Position numbers and translations under genes: made by a program
Part shown: piece by piece, positions 56,929 through 64,000 of the stretch
How positions within the stretch are numbered: the first letter of the stretch is position 1
How the letters are laid out: each line of letters opens with the position of its first letter
Notes under the pieces: generated by a model
The model's database searches: none
Seen by the model: the letters and a program-made list of their open reading frames with translations, nothing else
What the model was told of the DNA's origin: nothing
NCBI GenBank assembly: GCA_044226785.1
Contig: JBGAGK010000007.1
Span: forward strand, 1 to 64,000
Length of the DNA stretch: 64,000 nucleotides
Source of the DNA: TMP-86 sp039807285
GTDB taxonomy: Bacteria; Pseudomonadota; Gammaproteobacteria; Steroidobacterales; Steroidobacteraceae
Direction: 5' to 3'

Positions 56929-58161
56929 TCAGGTGACTGTTTCGCCCATCACCGGTGCGTGCCTGACCTGGGTGGTGTACATCAGGATCAGCGATACCCA
57001 GACGACTCCATAGAGCAGCATGAAGCAGCTCGAGTTGATGCCGACGAAATCGAGAATGGCGCCGAACAGGATGGGAAGCGTGAAGCCACCCAGGCCACCG
57101 ACCATGCCGACGATGCCCGATACGACTCCCATGTTCTCGGGAAAGTCATCGCCGATGAACTTGAAGGTCGACGCCATGCCGAAGGCGAACGCGATGCCGA
57201 GCGTGAACAGCAGCAGCGTGAAGAACCACGCCGGCAGGGCAAGGCCGAAATTGATCGGATCACGGATGGTGTGGATGGTCAGTTCGGTCTTCGGATAGGA
57301 CAGCAGGAACAGGCAGATCCACGCAGTCCACAGCACCCACCAGGTCACGCCGTGCGCACCGAAACGGTCCGACAGCCAGCCGCCGAGGGCGCGGAAGGCC
57401 CCCGCCGGCAGCGCGAAACAGGTCGCCAGGAGCGCTGCCTGGGTGATCGTCATGCCGTACTCGGACTTGAAGTACTGCGGCATCCAGATCGACAGCGCGG
57501 TGAAGCCGCCGAAGACGATGGAATAATACTGGCAGTATTTCCAAACGCGCGGGTCACGCAGCACCGCGAGCTGGGCGAGCAGGGAAGAAGTACCGCCCCC
57601 GCGCACCGGATCCGGCGCGGAGAGCAGCCAGAAGATCACGGCCGTCACCACCAGTGCCACGGCGTACACCTTCGGCACCATCTGCCAGCCATGAAGGTTG
57701 ATCAGCCACGGTGCGACGAACATGTTCAGCGCCGCGCCGACCGTACCGGCGCCGAACACACCCATCGCGAAGCCCCGCTTCTCCCTGGGAAAGAAACGTG
57801 CCACGTAGGGCGTGCCCACCGCGAACGAAGCGCCGACCAGCCCGAGCGCAAGACCCAGCAGCAGGAACTGCCACAAGGCTACGGCCGATGCGGTGAACCA
57901 CACGGGAACGGCACAGATGAGCAGCAGCGCCAGCATGAGGCGACGGCCGCCCAGCCGATCGGTCCAGATGCCCAGTGGCAGGCGGAACAGTGCACCCGTG
58001 AGCACGGGCGTCGCGGTCAGCAGTCCGAATTCAACCGAATTCAGGTTCAACTGCGCCCGGATCGGAATGCCGATGACGCCGAACATCATCCAGACCGCGA
58101 AGCAGATCGTGAATGCCCCGGTTGTTGCAAACAGGACGATCAGGTTTCCACGACCAGACAT
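56929..58161 (-). CDS. narK: Nitrate/nitrite transporter of the NarK family
   Basis: This MFS protein of 410 residues and 12 helices moves nitrate in and/or nitrite out. Family signatures are FAVWMMFGVIGIPI in helix 1, FFPREKRGFAMGVFGAGT between helices 4 and 5 and GMVGGLGGFTLP in helix 11, with the substrate-binding arginines. It is first gene of narKGHJI. It is the single-domain type; whether it is NarK1-like (proton symport) or NarK2-like (antiport) is undecided. No FNR-type box was found in the 162 bp before it. Confidence 0.92.
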   Translation of the reverse strand: MSGRGNLIVLFATTGAFTICFAVWMMFGVIGIPIRAQLNLNSVEFGLLTATPVLTGALFRLPLGIWTDRLGGRRLMLALLLICAVPVWFTASAVALWQFLLLGLALGLVGASFAVGTPYVARFFPREKRGFAMGVFGAGTVGAALNMFVAPWLINLHGWQMVPKVYAVALVVTAVIFWLLSAPDPVRGGGTSSLLAQLAVLRDPRVWKYCQYYSIVFGGFTALSIWMPQYFKSEYGMTITQAALLATCFALPAGAFRALGGWLSDRFGAHGVTWWVLWTAWICLFLLSYPKTELTIHTIRDPINFGLALPAWFFTLLLFTLGIAFAFGMASTFKFIGDDFPENMGVVSGIVGMVGGLGGFTLPILFGAILDFVGINSSCFMLLYGVVWVSLILMYTTQVRHAPVMGETVT

Positions 58162-58323
58162 TCACGCCTCAGGCTCTTGCCAACATGCGATATCCGGCGC
58201 AGCTTGTCAGATGTCATGCCGGTGTTCAAGCAATCCACGAGGCCTGCTCCACCGTTCGCGGGATCGCCTGCGCAGGTGCTACCTTGTCAATGCGTGGATT
58301 TACGTGGAGACCCTCGTTCGAGC

Positions 58324-59718
58324 ATGCGAAACGACACCCTGGCCATGACAGCAGATCGCGACTCCGGCGATGGTCTGCCCGTCCCGCGCCGTTACTGGGC
58401 CATCGCCTCCATCCTGATTGCCATTGCAATGTCGGTGCTCGACAGCACGATTGTAAATGTTGCGTTGCCGACCATCACCCATGATTTCCAGACGACCAAG
58501 GCGGCCTCGATCTGGATCGTCAATGCGTATCAGATCGCGATACTCGTCGCGCTCCTGCCACTGGCATCGCTCGGCGAAATCGTGGGCTACCGGCGCGTTT
58601 CCCTGACAGGCCTGCTGGTGTTCACACTGGCTTCGCTCATGTGCGCATTTGCTCCATCGCTGGAGTTGCTGAGCCTCGCGCGGGTCATCCAGGGTCTGGG
58701 TGCCGCGGGCATCATGAGCGTGAATGCCGCACTGGTCCGCTTCACATACCCCCGGGGAATGCTGGGCCGCGCCATCGGCATCAATGCCTTCGTCGTGGCG
58801 ACATCCGCGGCCATCGGCCCCACGATCGCCTCGGGAGTCCTTGCGGTGACGGACTGGCGCTGGCTGTTCGCGATCAACATCCCGCTGGGAATCGTGGCAA
58901 TCGCCATCGCCCGCGCTGCGCTCCCGTACACCCTCCGGACTCCACGGCGCCTGAATCCCATCGGAGTCATGCTGCATGTCGCCACCTTCGGGTTGCTGCT
59001 GGGAGGCCTTCAGGCACTGGCACATCATGAGGCGACGAATCTGGCGCTGGTTCAGGTGGCGGCGGGCTGCGTGGCCGCCATCGCCCTCGTGAGATACGAA
59101 CTCGGCCGCCCCGCGCCACTCATTCCCTTCGACCTGCTGCGCATCCCGATGTTCTCGATGTCGATCGCCACCTCGATCTGTTCCTTCATGGCGCAGGCCA
59201 TTGCCTTCGTGGCATTGCCCTTCGAGATCCAGCGTCTGGGGCACAGCGCCGTCGAAACCGGATTGTTGATGACGCCCTGGCCGCTGGCACTAGCCTGCGC
59301 GGCACCGGTGGCCGGTCATCTGGCCGACCGTTATCCGGCCGGCATCCTTGGCGGACTTGGACTCATGGTCATGGCCGCCGGGCTTTGGCTTCTGGCATCA
59401 GCCCCCGCGTCAGGAAACGCCGGTGCCCTCATCTGGCGCATGGCGGTGGTAGGACTCGGATTCGGCTTTTTCCAGTCGCCCAACAACCGGGCCATGATCG
59501 CCTCCGCCCCACCGCTCCGCAGCGGTGCCGCCGGCGGCATGCAGGGCACCGCGCGACTGCTGGGTCAGTCCATGGGAGCCGCGAGCGTGGCGATCATGTT
59601 CAGGGCCAATCCGGTGGAAGGATCGAATCTTGCCTTGCATGTGGCGGCCGCGGTTGCACTCGTGGCATCTGTCGTCAGCATGATCCGTCTTGCCGCCAAA
59701 CAAGAGCCTCATCCATGA
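58324..59718 (+). CDS. MFS exporter, DHA2 (EmrB/QacA-like) family
   Basis: This inner-membrane drug:proton antiporter has 464 residues. The helix-1 motif LDSTIVNVALPTI and the SLARVIQGLGAAGIM and AIGPTIASGVL segments are DHA2 hallmarks. Fourteen helices would be usual and about that number of hydrophobic stretches can be counted. The frame runs open far upstream antisense to narK, but ATG 58324 (or 58345) fits the family N-terminus. Divergent from narK; its stop overlaps the metallophosphoesterase start. Confidence 0.85.
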   Translation: MRNDTLAMTADRDSGDGLPVPRRYWAIASILIAIAMSVLDSTIVNVALPTITHDFQTTKAASIWIVNAYQIAILVALLPLASLGEIVGYRRVSLTGLLVFTLASLMCAFAPSLELLSLARVIQGLGAAGIMSVNAALVRFTYPRGMLGRAIGINAFVVATSAAIGPTIASGVLAVTDWRWLFAINIPLGIVAIAIARAALPYTLRTPRRLNPIGVMLHVATFGLLLGGLQALAHHEATNLALVQVAAGCVAAIALVRYELGRPAPLIPFDLLRIPMFSMSIATSICSFMAQAIAFVALPFEIQRLGHSAVETGLLMTPWPLALACAAPVAGHLADRYPAGILGGLGLMVMAAGLWLLASAPASGNAGALIWRMAVVGLGFGFFQSPNNRAMIASAPPLRSGAAGGMQGTARLLGQSMGAASVAIMFRANPVEGSNLALHVAAAVALVASVVSMIRLAAKQEPHP

Positions 59719-60482
59719 AACTTCACATCCTGTCCGACCTGCACCTGAGCGTCCATGGCATGGAAACCCCGCACACCGATGCTGATGTGGTCATCCTGGC
59801 GGGGGACATCGCCCGCCCGAAGGCGGCGGTGGCGTGGGCGATGGGTTTCGATCGACCCGTGATCTACATACCCGGGAACCATGAATTCTACGGCTCCAGT
59901 GTGAACGCCGTGCCACAGGAACTGAAACGCCTGTGTGCGGGCACACATATCCATGTCCTGGACAACGATGCGCTGCAGATCCAGGGCATCCGCTTTCTGG
60001 GCAGCACGCTATGGACCGACTATCGCATCGCGGGTGACGGGCAGCAGCGGTCACGGGCGATGGATGAGGCCAGGGCTTTCGCGTACGATTTCAGCCGCGT
60101 CACCATCGGCGAACCGCCCGCGCACAGGATCCTGACGCCCGAGGACACGACGGTGCTGTTCGAGGCGAACACCCGCTGGCTCGATGAGGCACTGTCCAGG
60201 CCCTTCGACGGGCCGACCGTGGTGATCACACATCATGCCCCATCCCCGCAGAGCATCCACCCGAGATTCGCCGACTCGCTGCTCAATGGCTTCTTCGTCT
60301 CGGACGCCGAGTGGCTCCTGCAGGGCCGCCGCGCAAACCTGTGGATCCATGGCCATCTGCACGACAGCTTCGATTATCAGGTCGATGGAACGCGCGTCGT
60401 GTGCAATCCGCGCGGCTATGCAAAAGATGGCGTGAATGAAAATGCCCGGTTCGACCCCGGCTTCACCATGACCTTGCCGTAG
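59715..60482 (+). CDS. Calcineurin-like metallophosphoesterase
   Basis: This 255-residue cytosolic phosphoesterase has ligands in the usual order: DLHL (D..H), VVILAGDIA, YIPGNHEFYG (GNHE), VVITHHAPS and WIHGHLHD (GHxH). The ATG overlaps the exporter stop (ATGA), so the two are co-translated, although no functional link is known. Substrate is not predictable. It resembles the Icc/YkuE-like soluble group. Confidence 0.88.
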   Translation: MKLHILSDLHLSVHGMETPHTDADVVILAGDIARPKAAVAWAMGFDRPVIYIPGNHEFYGSSVNAVPQELKRLCAGTHIHVLDNDALQIQGIRFLGSTLWTDYRIAGDGQQRSRAMDEARAFAYDFSRVTIGEPPAHRILTPEDTTVLFEANTRWLDEALSRPFDGPTVVITHHAPSPQSIHPRFADSLLNGFFVSDAEWLLQGRRANLWIHGHLHDSFDYQVDGTRVVCNPRGYAKDGVNENARFDPGFTMTLP

Positions 60483-60563
60483 CAACACAACGACCTGCGG
60501 ATCCTGAAACGCCGTGGCACCTCGATGCATCCAATATGCGGGTATGGGCTGGAGGGATTTGTA

Positions 60564-60902
60564 ATGATTACCTACGCATTGCTGGTTTTTGCAATTGGTG
60601 CCGTCGGCGGCCTGGTTCTGGCTTCACGGGTGCTGCGCGACAAGCTCGCACCCTGGGCGTTGTCCGTGCTGCATGCGCTGCTCGGCGCCACGGGTCTTGT
60701 CCTGTTGATCGCCATCCTGCTGCACGGAGATGCGCCGCAGCGGGTGCTGGTGAGCTTTGTCCTTCTGCTGGTGGCAGCCCTCGGCGGATTTTTCCTGGCC
60801 TCGTTCCATCTGCGCAAGAAGCTCCCGCCCAAGGCCGTGGTGGTGGTTCATGCCGGGGTGGCGGTGGCAGGATTCCTGACCCTGCTCAGCCTGGTCGTGT
60901 GA
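60564..60902 (+). CDS. Small four-helix membrane protein of unknown function
   Basis: The 112-residue product has four hydrophobic segments: TYALLVFAIGAVGGLVLAS, WALSVLHALLGATGLVLLIAIL, VSFVLLLVAALGGFFLASF and AVVVVHAGVAVAGFLTLLSL. Segments 1-2 and 3-4 look like an internal duplication (GG-L-AS...HALLGATG against GGFFLASF...HAGVAVAG). ATG 60564 follows GGAGGG. Its stop overlaps the next ATG by one base (TGATG), linking it with the DUF2231 gene. Confidence 0.75.
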   Translation: MITYALLVFAIGAVGGLVLASRVLRDKLAPWALSVLHALLGATGLVLLIAILLHGDAPQRVLVSFVLLLVAALGGFFLASFHLRKKLPPKAVVVVHAGVAVAGFLTLLSLVV

Positions 60903-61315
60903 TGTCGCGCCATCCACTGCATCCGGCCCTGGTTCATTTTCCGGTCGCATGCTGGTCGCTGGCTGTCGCAGCCGACTTCGCCGGTCTTCGATGGGGCGAA
61001 ACCAGCTGGCAGTGGTCGGGCGGGCTGCTCGCCGTCGGGTGCGGCATGGCACTGCTGGCCATGCTGGCGGGACTGATGGAATTGCCGCGAGTCCCGGAGG
61101 GGCCGGCATTGCGCGACGTATACCTGCACATGGCGGCAATGCTGGCAGCCCTGACTTTCTTCGGGCTGCGGCTGATCCTGCGCCTCGATCATCTGCGTCC
61201 GATGGCGCCGGATGGTGTTTCGCTGCTGCTCGATGCATGCGGATTCATCGCACTCGTAGCAGGAGGCTGGCTCGGCGGCCGGCTGGTCTATGGCCACGGT
61301 ATCGGCCGGAGCTGA
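60902..61315 (+). CDS. DUF2231-type membrane protein
   Basis: This 137-residue inner-membrane protein begins with HPLHPALVHFPVACWSLAVAADF, the H-P-x-x-V-x-F-P motif typical of DUF2231 proteins, and has four hydrophobic helices with conserved His residues. The family is often found with c-type cytochromes and may bind heme or carry electrons, but this is not established. It is translationally coupled to the preceding small membrane protein and lies 26 bp before a secreted cytochrome c fusion. Confidence 0.75.
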   Translation: MSRHPLHPALVHFPVACWSLAVAADFAGLRWGETSWQWSGGLLAVGCGMALLAMLAGLMELPRVPEGPALRDVYLHMAAMLAALTFFGLRLILRLDHLRPMAPDGVSLLLDACGFIALVAGGWLGGRLVYGHGIGRS

Positions 61316-61341
61316 GGCTATAATGACCGCAGGAGGCCGGC

Positions 61342-63081
61342 ATGCCCACGTCCAGTTTCGCGCGCCACACGGCACTTGCGTCCGCAGCAGTCACGTTGAT
61401 CCTCTGTGCGTCCGCGCGCGCGGCAGATGCCACGGCGGGCAAGCAGTATTTCCGCCAGCAATGCCTGCTGTGTCATAGCGCCGAACCCGGCGACAACGGC
61501 GGCGCTCAGGGGCCGGGTCTTGCCGGCGTGTTCGGCCGTGCCGCGGCTTCGGGCCCTGATTTCAGCTATACGCCGGCACTCAAGGCCTCGGGTCTGCGCT
61601 GGGATGCGGCGACGCTCGGGAAATTCCTGACTGCTCCGACTCGCCTGGTCCCCGGAAGCGCCATGGTGATCGAGGTTCCGGCCCGGTCCGACCGTGACAA
61701 CCTGATCGCCTACTTCAGCGCCCTGCGTGCCGGGACATTCCATGACGAGTCGAAGCCGGAACCTTTCCCGCCTCCGGAGCTTCTCAGGATGGCCGCGCCG
61801 CCGGTCATCGGTCCCGCCGACTGGCAGAAGGATGCACCGGGGCGGGATCACCACATCCGCGTCGGCGATCTTGCCGCGCCCTTTGCGACCCGGTCCGTGG
61901 TGAATTTCCCCCGGCTCGTACCACGCCCTGCCGATGCGCTTCCCTCCGTGCCGCCGGGATTCCAGGTCAATGTATTCGCCGAGGGCCTCAACGGCCCGCG
62001 CCGCATGAAAATCGCCCCGAACGGCGATGTCATCCTGGCCGAAACGGCTGCCGGCCGCATCAAGGTGCTGCGGCCCTCGAAGGATGGCACGCATGCCGGA
62101 TCGGTCAGCGTGTTCGCGCAGGGTCTCGCTGAACCCTTCGGCATCGCGTTCTATCCGGTGAGCGGAGAACCGCAATGGCTGTATGTGGCCGAGGTCAATC
62201 GCGTGGTGCGCTACCCCTACCGCACGGGCGACATCAGTGCCAGGGCCGTGCCCGAGGTCGTGGTGGCGCAACTCGTACCCGCGGGCGGTGGCCATTTCAC
62301 GCGCGATCTGCTGTTCTCGCGCGACGGCAGGCGGATGTTCGTTTCGGTGGGTTCGCAATCCAACGTCGCCGAGGACATGCCGATCCAGACAGTCGCACAG
62401 GCAAGACAATGGGAGCGCACGCACGGGACCGGCGCGGCCTGGGGCAATGAAACCGGCCGGGCGGCCGTTCATGTGTATGAAGCCGGCGGCAAACCGGGCG
62501 GCAGTTTCGCGACCGGCCTTCGCAACTGCGTGGGACTTTCCCTGCAACCGTCGAACGGCAAACTGTGGTGCACGGTGAACGAGCGCGACATGCTGGGTGA
62601 TGACCTCGTTCCCGATTACTCCACGCAGGTGCGCGAAGGCGGATTCTACGGCTGGCCCTGGTACTACCTCGGCGCGCACGAGGACCCGCGCCACAAGGAT
62701 CAACGACCCGACCTGCGTGACCAGGTCATCGTTCCCGACGTGCTCTATCAGGCGCATTCCGCTGCGATGACGCTGACATTCTATGACGCGCGCAGCGGCC
62801 GTGCCGCCTTCCCGCGCGAGTATGTGGGCGATGGGTTCGTCGCGTTCCATGGCTCCTGGAACAGGACCCAGCGCACGGGCAGCAAGCTCGTGCGCATCCG
62901 GATGCGCGACGGCGTACCCACGGGCGGGTATCAAGACTTCCTCACCGGGTTCATCACCGACAATGAGCATGTCTGGGGACGCCCCTTCGACACGGTCGTT
63001 GCGCCCGACGGGGCACTGCTGATGAGCGAGGATGACAACGGGCTGATCTACCGCATCGCCTATCATGGTGAGAACCGATGA
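61342..63081 (+). CDS. Cytochrome c fused to sorbosone-dehydrogenase-like beta-propeller
   Basis: This is a periplasmic 579-residue protein with signal peptide (ALASAAVTLILCASARA). A small cytochrome c domain comes first (CLLCH at 41-45, GPGLAGVFGR, methionine near LVPGSAM). From about residue 205 there is a six-bladed propeller of the PQQ-dependent glucose/sorbosone dehydrogenase type (MKIAPNGDVILAETAAGRIKVL, TRDLLFSRDGRRMFVSVGS, YGWPWYYLG). The fusion suggests a sugar or aldehyde dehydrogenase that passes electrons to its own heme and on to the respiratory chain. AGGAGG precedes the ATG by 5 bp. Substrate and cofactor are inferred only from the family. Confidence 0.88.
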   Translation: MPTSSFARHTALASAAVTLILCASARAADATAGKQYFRQQCLLCHSAEPGDNGGAQGPGLAGVFGRAAASGPDFSYTPALKASGLRWDAATLGKFLTAPTRLVPGSAMVIEVPARSDRDNLIAYFSALRAGTFHDESKPEPFPPPELLRMAAPPVIGPADWQKDAPGRDHHIRVGDLAAPFATRSVVNFPRLVPRPADALPSVPPGFQVNVFAEGLNGPRRMKIAPNGDVILAETAAGRIKVLRPSKDGTHAGSVSVFAQGLAEPFGIAFYPVSGEPQWLYVAEVNRVVRYPYRTGDISARAVPEVVVAQLVPAGGGHFTRDLLFSRDGRRMFVSVGSQSNVAEDMPIQTVAQARQWERTHGTGAAWGNETGRAAVHVYEAGGKPGGSFATGLRNCVGLSLQPSNGKLWCTVNERDMLGDDLVPDYSTQVREGGFYGWPWYYLGAHEDPRHKDQRPDLRDQVIVPDVLYQAHSAAMTLTFYDARSGRAAFPREYVGDGFVAFHGSWNRTQRTGSKLVRIRMRDGVPTGGYQDFLTGFITDNEHVWGRPFDTVVAPDGALLMSEDDNGLIYRIAYHGENR

Positions 63082-64000
63082 CCTACGAGACCTATCACAA
63101 GCGCCGGATCGGCGATCACCTGCTGGCTCCGGAGACGCAGATGATGGGCTTTGGCTTCGATCCGGGCCTTTCCGAAGGCGCGCTCAAGCCGCCGATCTTT
63201 CTCACCTCCACCTTCGTCTTCCGGAACGCGCAGGAAGGCAAGGACTTCTTCGATTTCGCCTCCGGCCGGCGCCAGCCCCCGGCGGACCAGGGGAGCGGCC
63301 TCGTGTATTCGCGTTTCAACAACCCGAACCTGGAAGTGCTCGAGGACAGGCTCGCGTTGTGGGAAGGCAGCGAGACTGCCGCCGTGTTCTCCAGCGGCAT
63401 GGCGGCGATCTCGACCACGTTGCTGTCTCTGGTCCGGCCGGGCGATGTGGTGCTGATGAGCCAGCCGATCTATGGCGGCACCGAGACGCTGGTTGAGAAG
63501 ACGCTGGCCCTTTACAACGTCCACGCTGTCGGGTTCGATGACGGATGCGACCCGGCGGCAGTGGACGCAGCCGCTGAACGTGCATTCGCGCGGGCACGCT
63601 CGCAAGGCGGGCGCGTGCGTGTGCTGCTGGTGGAAACTCCGGCGAACCCGACCAACAATCTGGTCGATCTCGCGCTCATGCGGGCAGTTTCCGAACGGCT
63701 CGGCGCGCGGCAGGGCGGCGAGCGCCCACCGGTGGTGGTGGACAACACGTTTCTCGGACCGGTATTCCAGAAGCCGCTCGCTCACGGCGCTGACCTCGCG
63801 CTGTACTCACTCACCAAGTATGTGGGTGGTCATTCCGACCTCATCGCCGGCAGCGTACTCGGTTCGCGTTCGATGCTCGCACCGGTGCGTGCCCTGCGCG
63901 GCGCGCTGGGCACCCAGCTCGACCCCAATTCCGCGTGGATGCTGATGCGTTCGATGGAAACCCTTTCGATGCGCATGCATGGAAGCGCGGCGAATGCACG
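63078..64000 (+). CDS. Cystathionine gamma-synthase-family PLP enzyme (3' end cut by window edge)
   Basis: This is a trans-sulfuration-type PLP enzyme; the first 307 residues are present. Motifs are LVYSRFNNPNLEVLEDRLA, SSGMAAISTTLLSL, QPIYGGTETL, ETPANPTNN and the PLP lysine in SLTKYVGGHSD (K247). The N-terminus (GDHLLAPETQMMGFGFDPGLSEGALKPPIFLTST, quoted here only for its conserved start) matches a subgroup variously annotated as methionine gamma-lyase or cystathionine gamma-synthase. The ATG overlaps the dehydrogenase stop (ATGA), an unusual pairing. Reaction cannot be fixed without the C-terminus and phylogeny. Confidence 0.88.
   Translation, partial: MTYETYHKRRIGDHLLAPETQMMGFGFDPGLSEGALKPPIFLTSTFVFRNAQEGKDFFDFASGRRQPPADQGSGLVYSRFNNPNLEVLEDRLALWEGSETAAVFSSGMAAISTTLLSLVRPGDVVLMSQPIYGGTETLVEKTLALYNVHAVGFDDGCDPAAVDAAAERAFARARSQGGRVRVLLVETPANPTNNLVDLALMRAVSERLGARQGGERPPVVVDNTFLGPVFQKPLAHGADLALYSLTKYVGGHSDLIAGSVLGSRSMLAPVRALRGALGTQLDPNSAWMLMRSMETLSMRMHGSAANA

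Noticed and set aside
58162..58323. FNR/ANR box (TTGAT-N4-ATCAA) upstream of narK
   Set aside because: Both strands were read; only single half-sites were found, so no FNR site is listed.
61319..61324. TATAAT before the cytochrome c fusion gene as a -10 box
   Set aside because: The sequence 17 bp upstream is ACGGTA, far from a -35 consensus, and the hexamer is only 18 bp from the start codon.

Overview
The window is a GC-rich, densely coded chromosomal segment of a Gram-negative bacterium, most likely a gammaproteobacterium of the Nevskiales/Steroidobacterales/Xanthomonadales type. This rests on gene content: E. coli-like CysJIH with a fused CysG, a CueR/CopA/CopZ copper circuit, STN-type TonB receptors run by FecI/FecR, cbb3 oxidase, membrane-bound NarGHI and a DUF6491 protein. 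It is an inference, because no rRNA or other phylogenetic marker is present. Genes are packed in operons with many ATGA or GTGA overlaps. No insertion sequence, integrase, prophage or CRISPR array was seen.

Layout. 0-5.3 kb: guaB-guaA (minus strand; guaA lacks its last few codons at the edge), divergent from xseA and an M23 peptidase. 5.4-13.2 kb: an AlkK-like acyl-CoA ligase, a DUF6491 protein, an unrecognised 859-residue secreted protein, an alkylation-repair pair (Ada-AlkA fusion divergent from ogt, with a perfect inverted repeat between them) and an arylamine N-acetyltransferase. 13.3-13.6 kb: tRNA-Arg(ACG) whose 3' end lies in a 63-bp direct repeat, followed by an inverted copy of its T-arm. 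13.8-20.4 kb: a Bcr/CflA-type efflux pump, a membrane PAS-GGDEF-EAL protein, a small unknown gene and a ClC channel with CBS domains. 20.5-23 kb: an accessory patch with a VapBC-type toxin-antitoxin pair, a 5'-truncated SnoaL-like gene and a HipA-like kinase/DUF3037 pair. 23-26.7 kb: a methyltransferase and a copper module (copZ divergent from copA-cueR) with two CueR-type promoters.

26.7-38.2 kb is the most distinctive block: seven close or overlapping minus-strand genes, reading ECF sigma, FecR anti-sigma, STN TonB-dependent receptor, alkaline-phosphatase-superfamily enzyme, type-B carboxylesterase, GH3 glycosidase, second type-B carboxylesterase. It looks like a surface-signalled uptake and degradation locus for an esterified glycoside or similar conjugate; the substrate is unknown.

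38.3-43.9 kb is cysJIHG (PAPS and sulfite reduction plus siroheme synthesis). 44-58.2 kb is a low-oxygen respiration block: nnrS, ccoNOQP and a FixH-like gene, preceded by narKGHJI, a PpiC isomerase and 5-formyltetrahydrofolate cyclo-ligase in one run. The right end has a DHA2-type exporter overlapping a metallophosphoesterase, two small membrane proteins, a cytochrome c/sorbosone-dehydrogenase-like fusion and a cystathionine gamma-synthase-family enzyme that runs off the edge.

No gene-free stretch exceeds 300 bases except around 13.24-13.76 kb, which holds the tRNA and its repeats.
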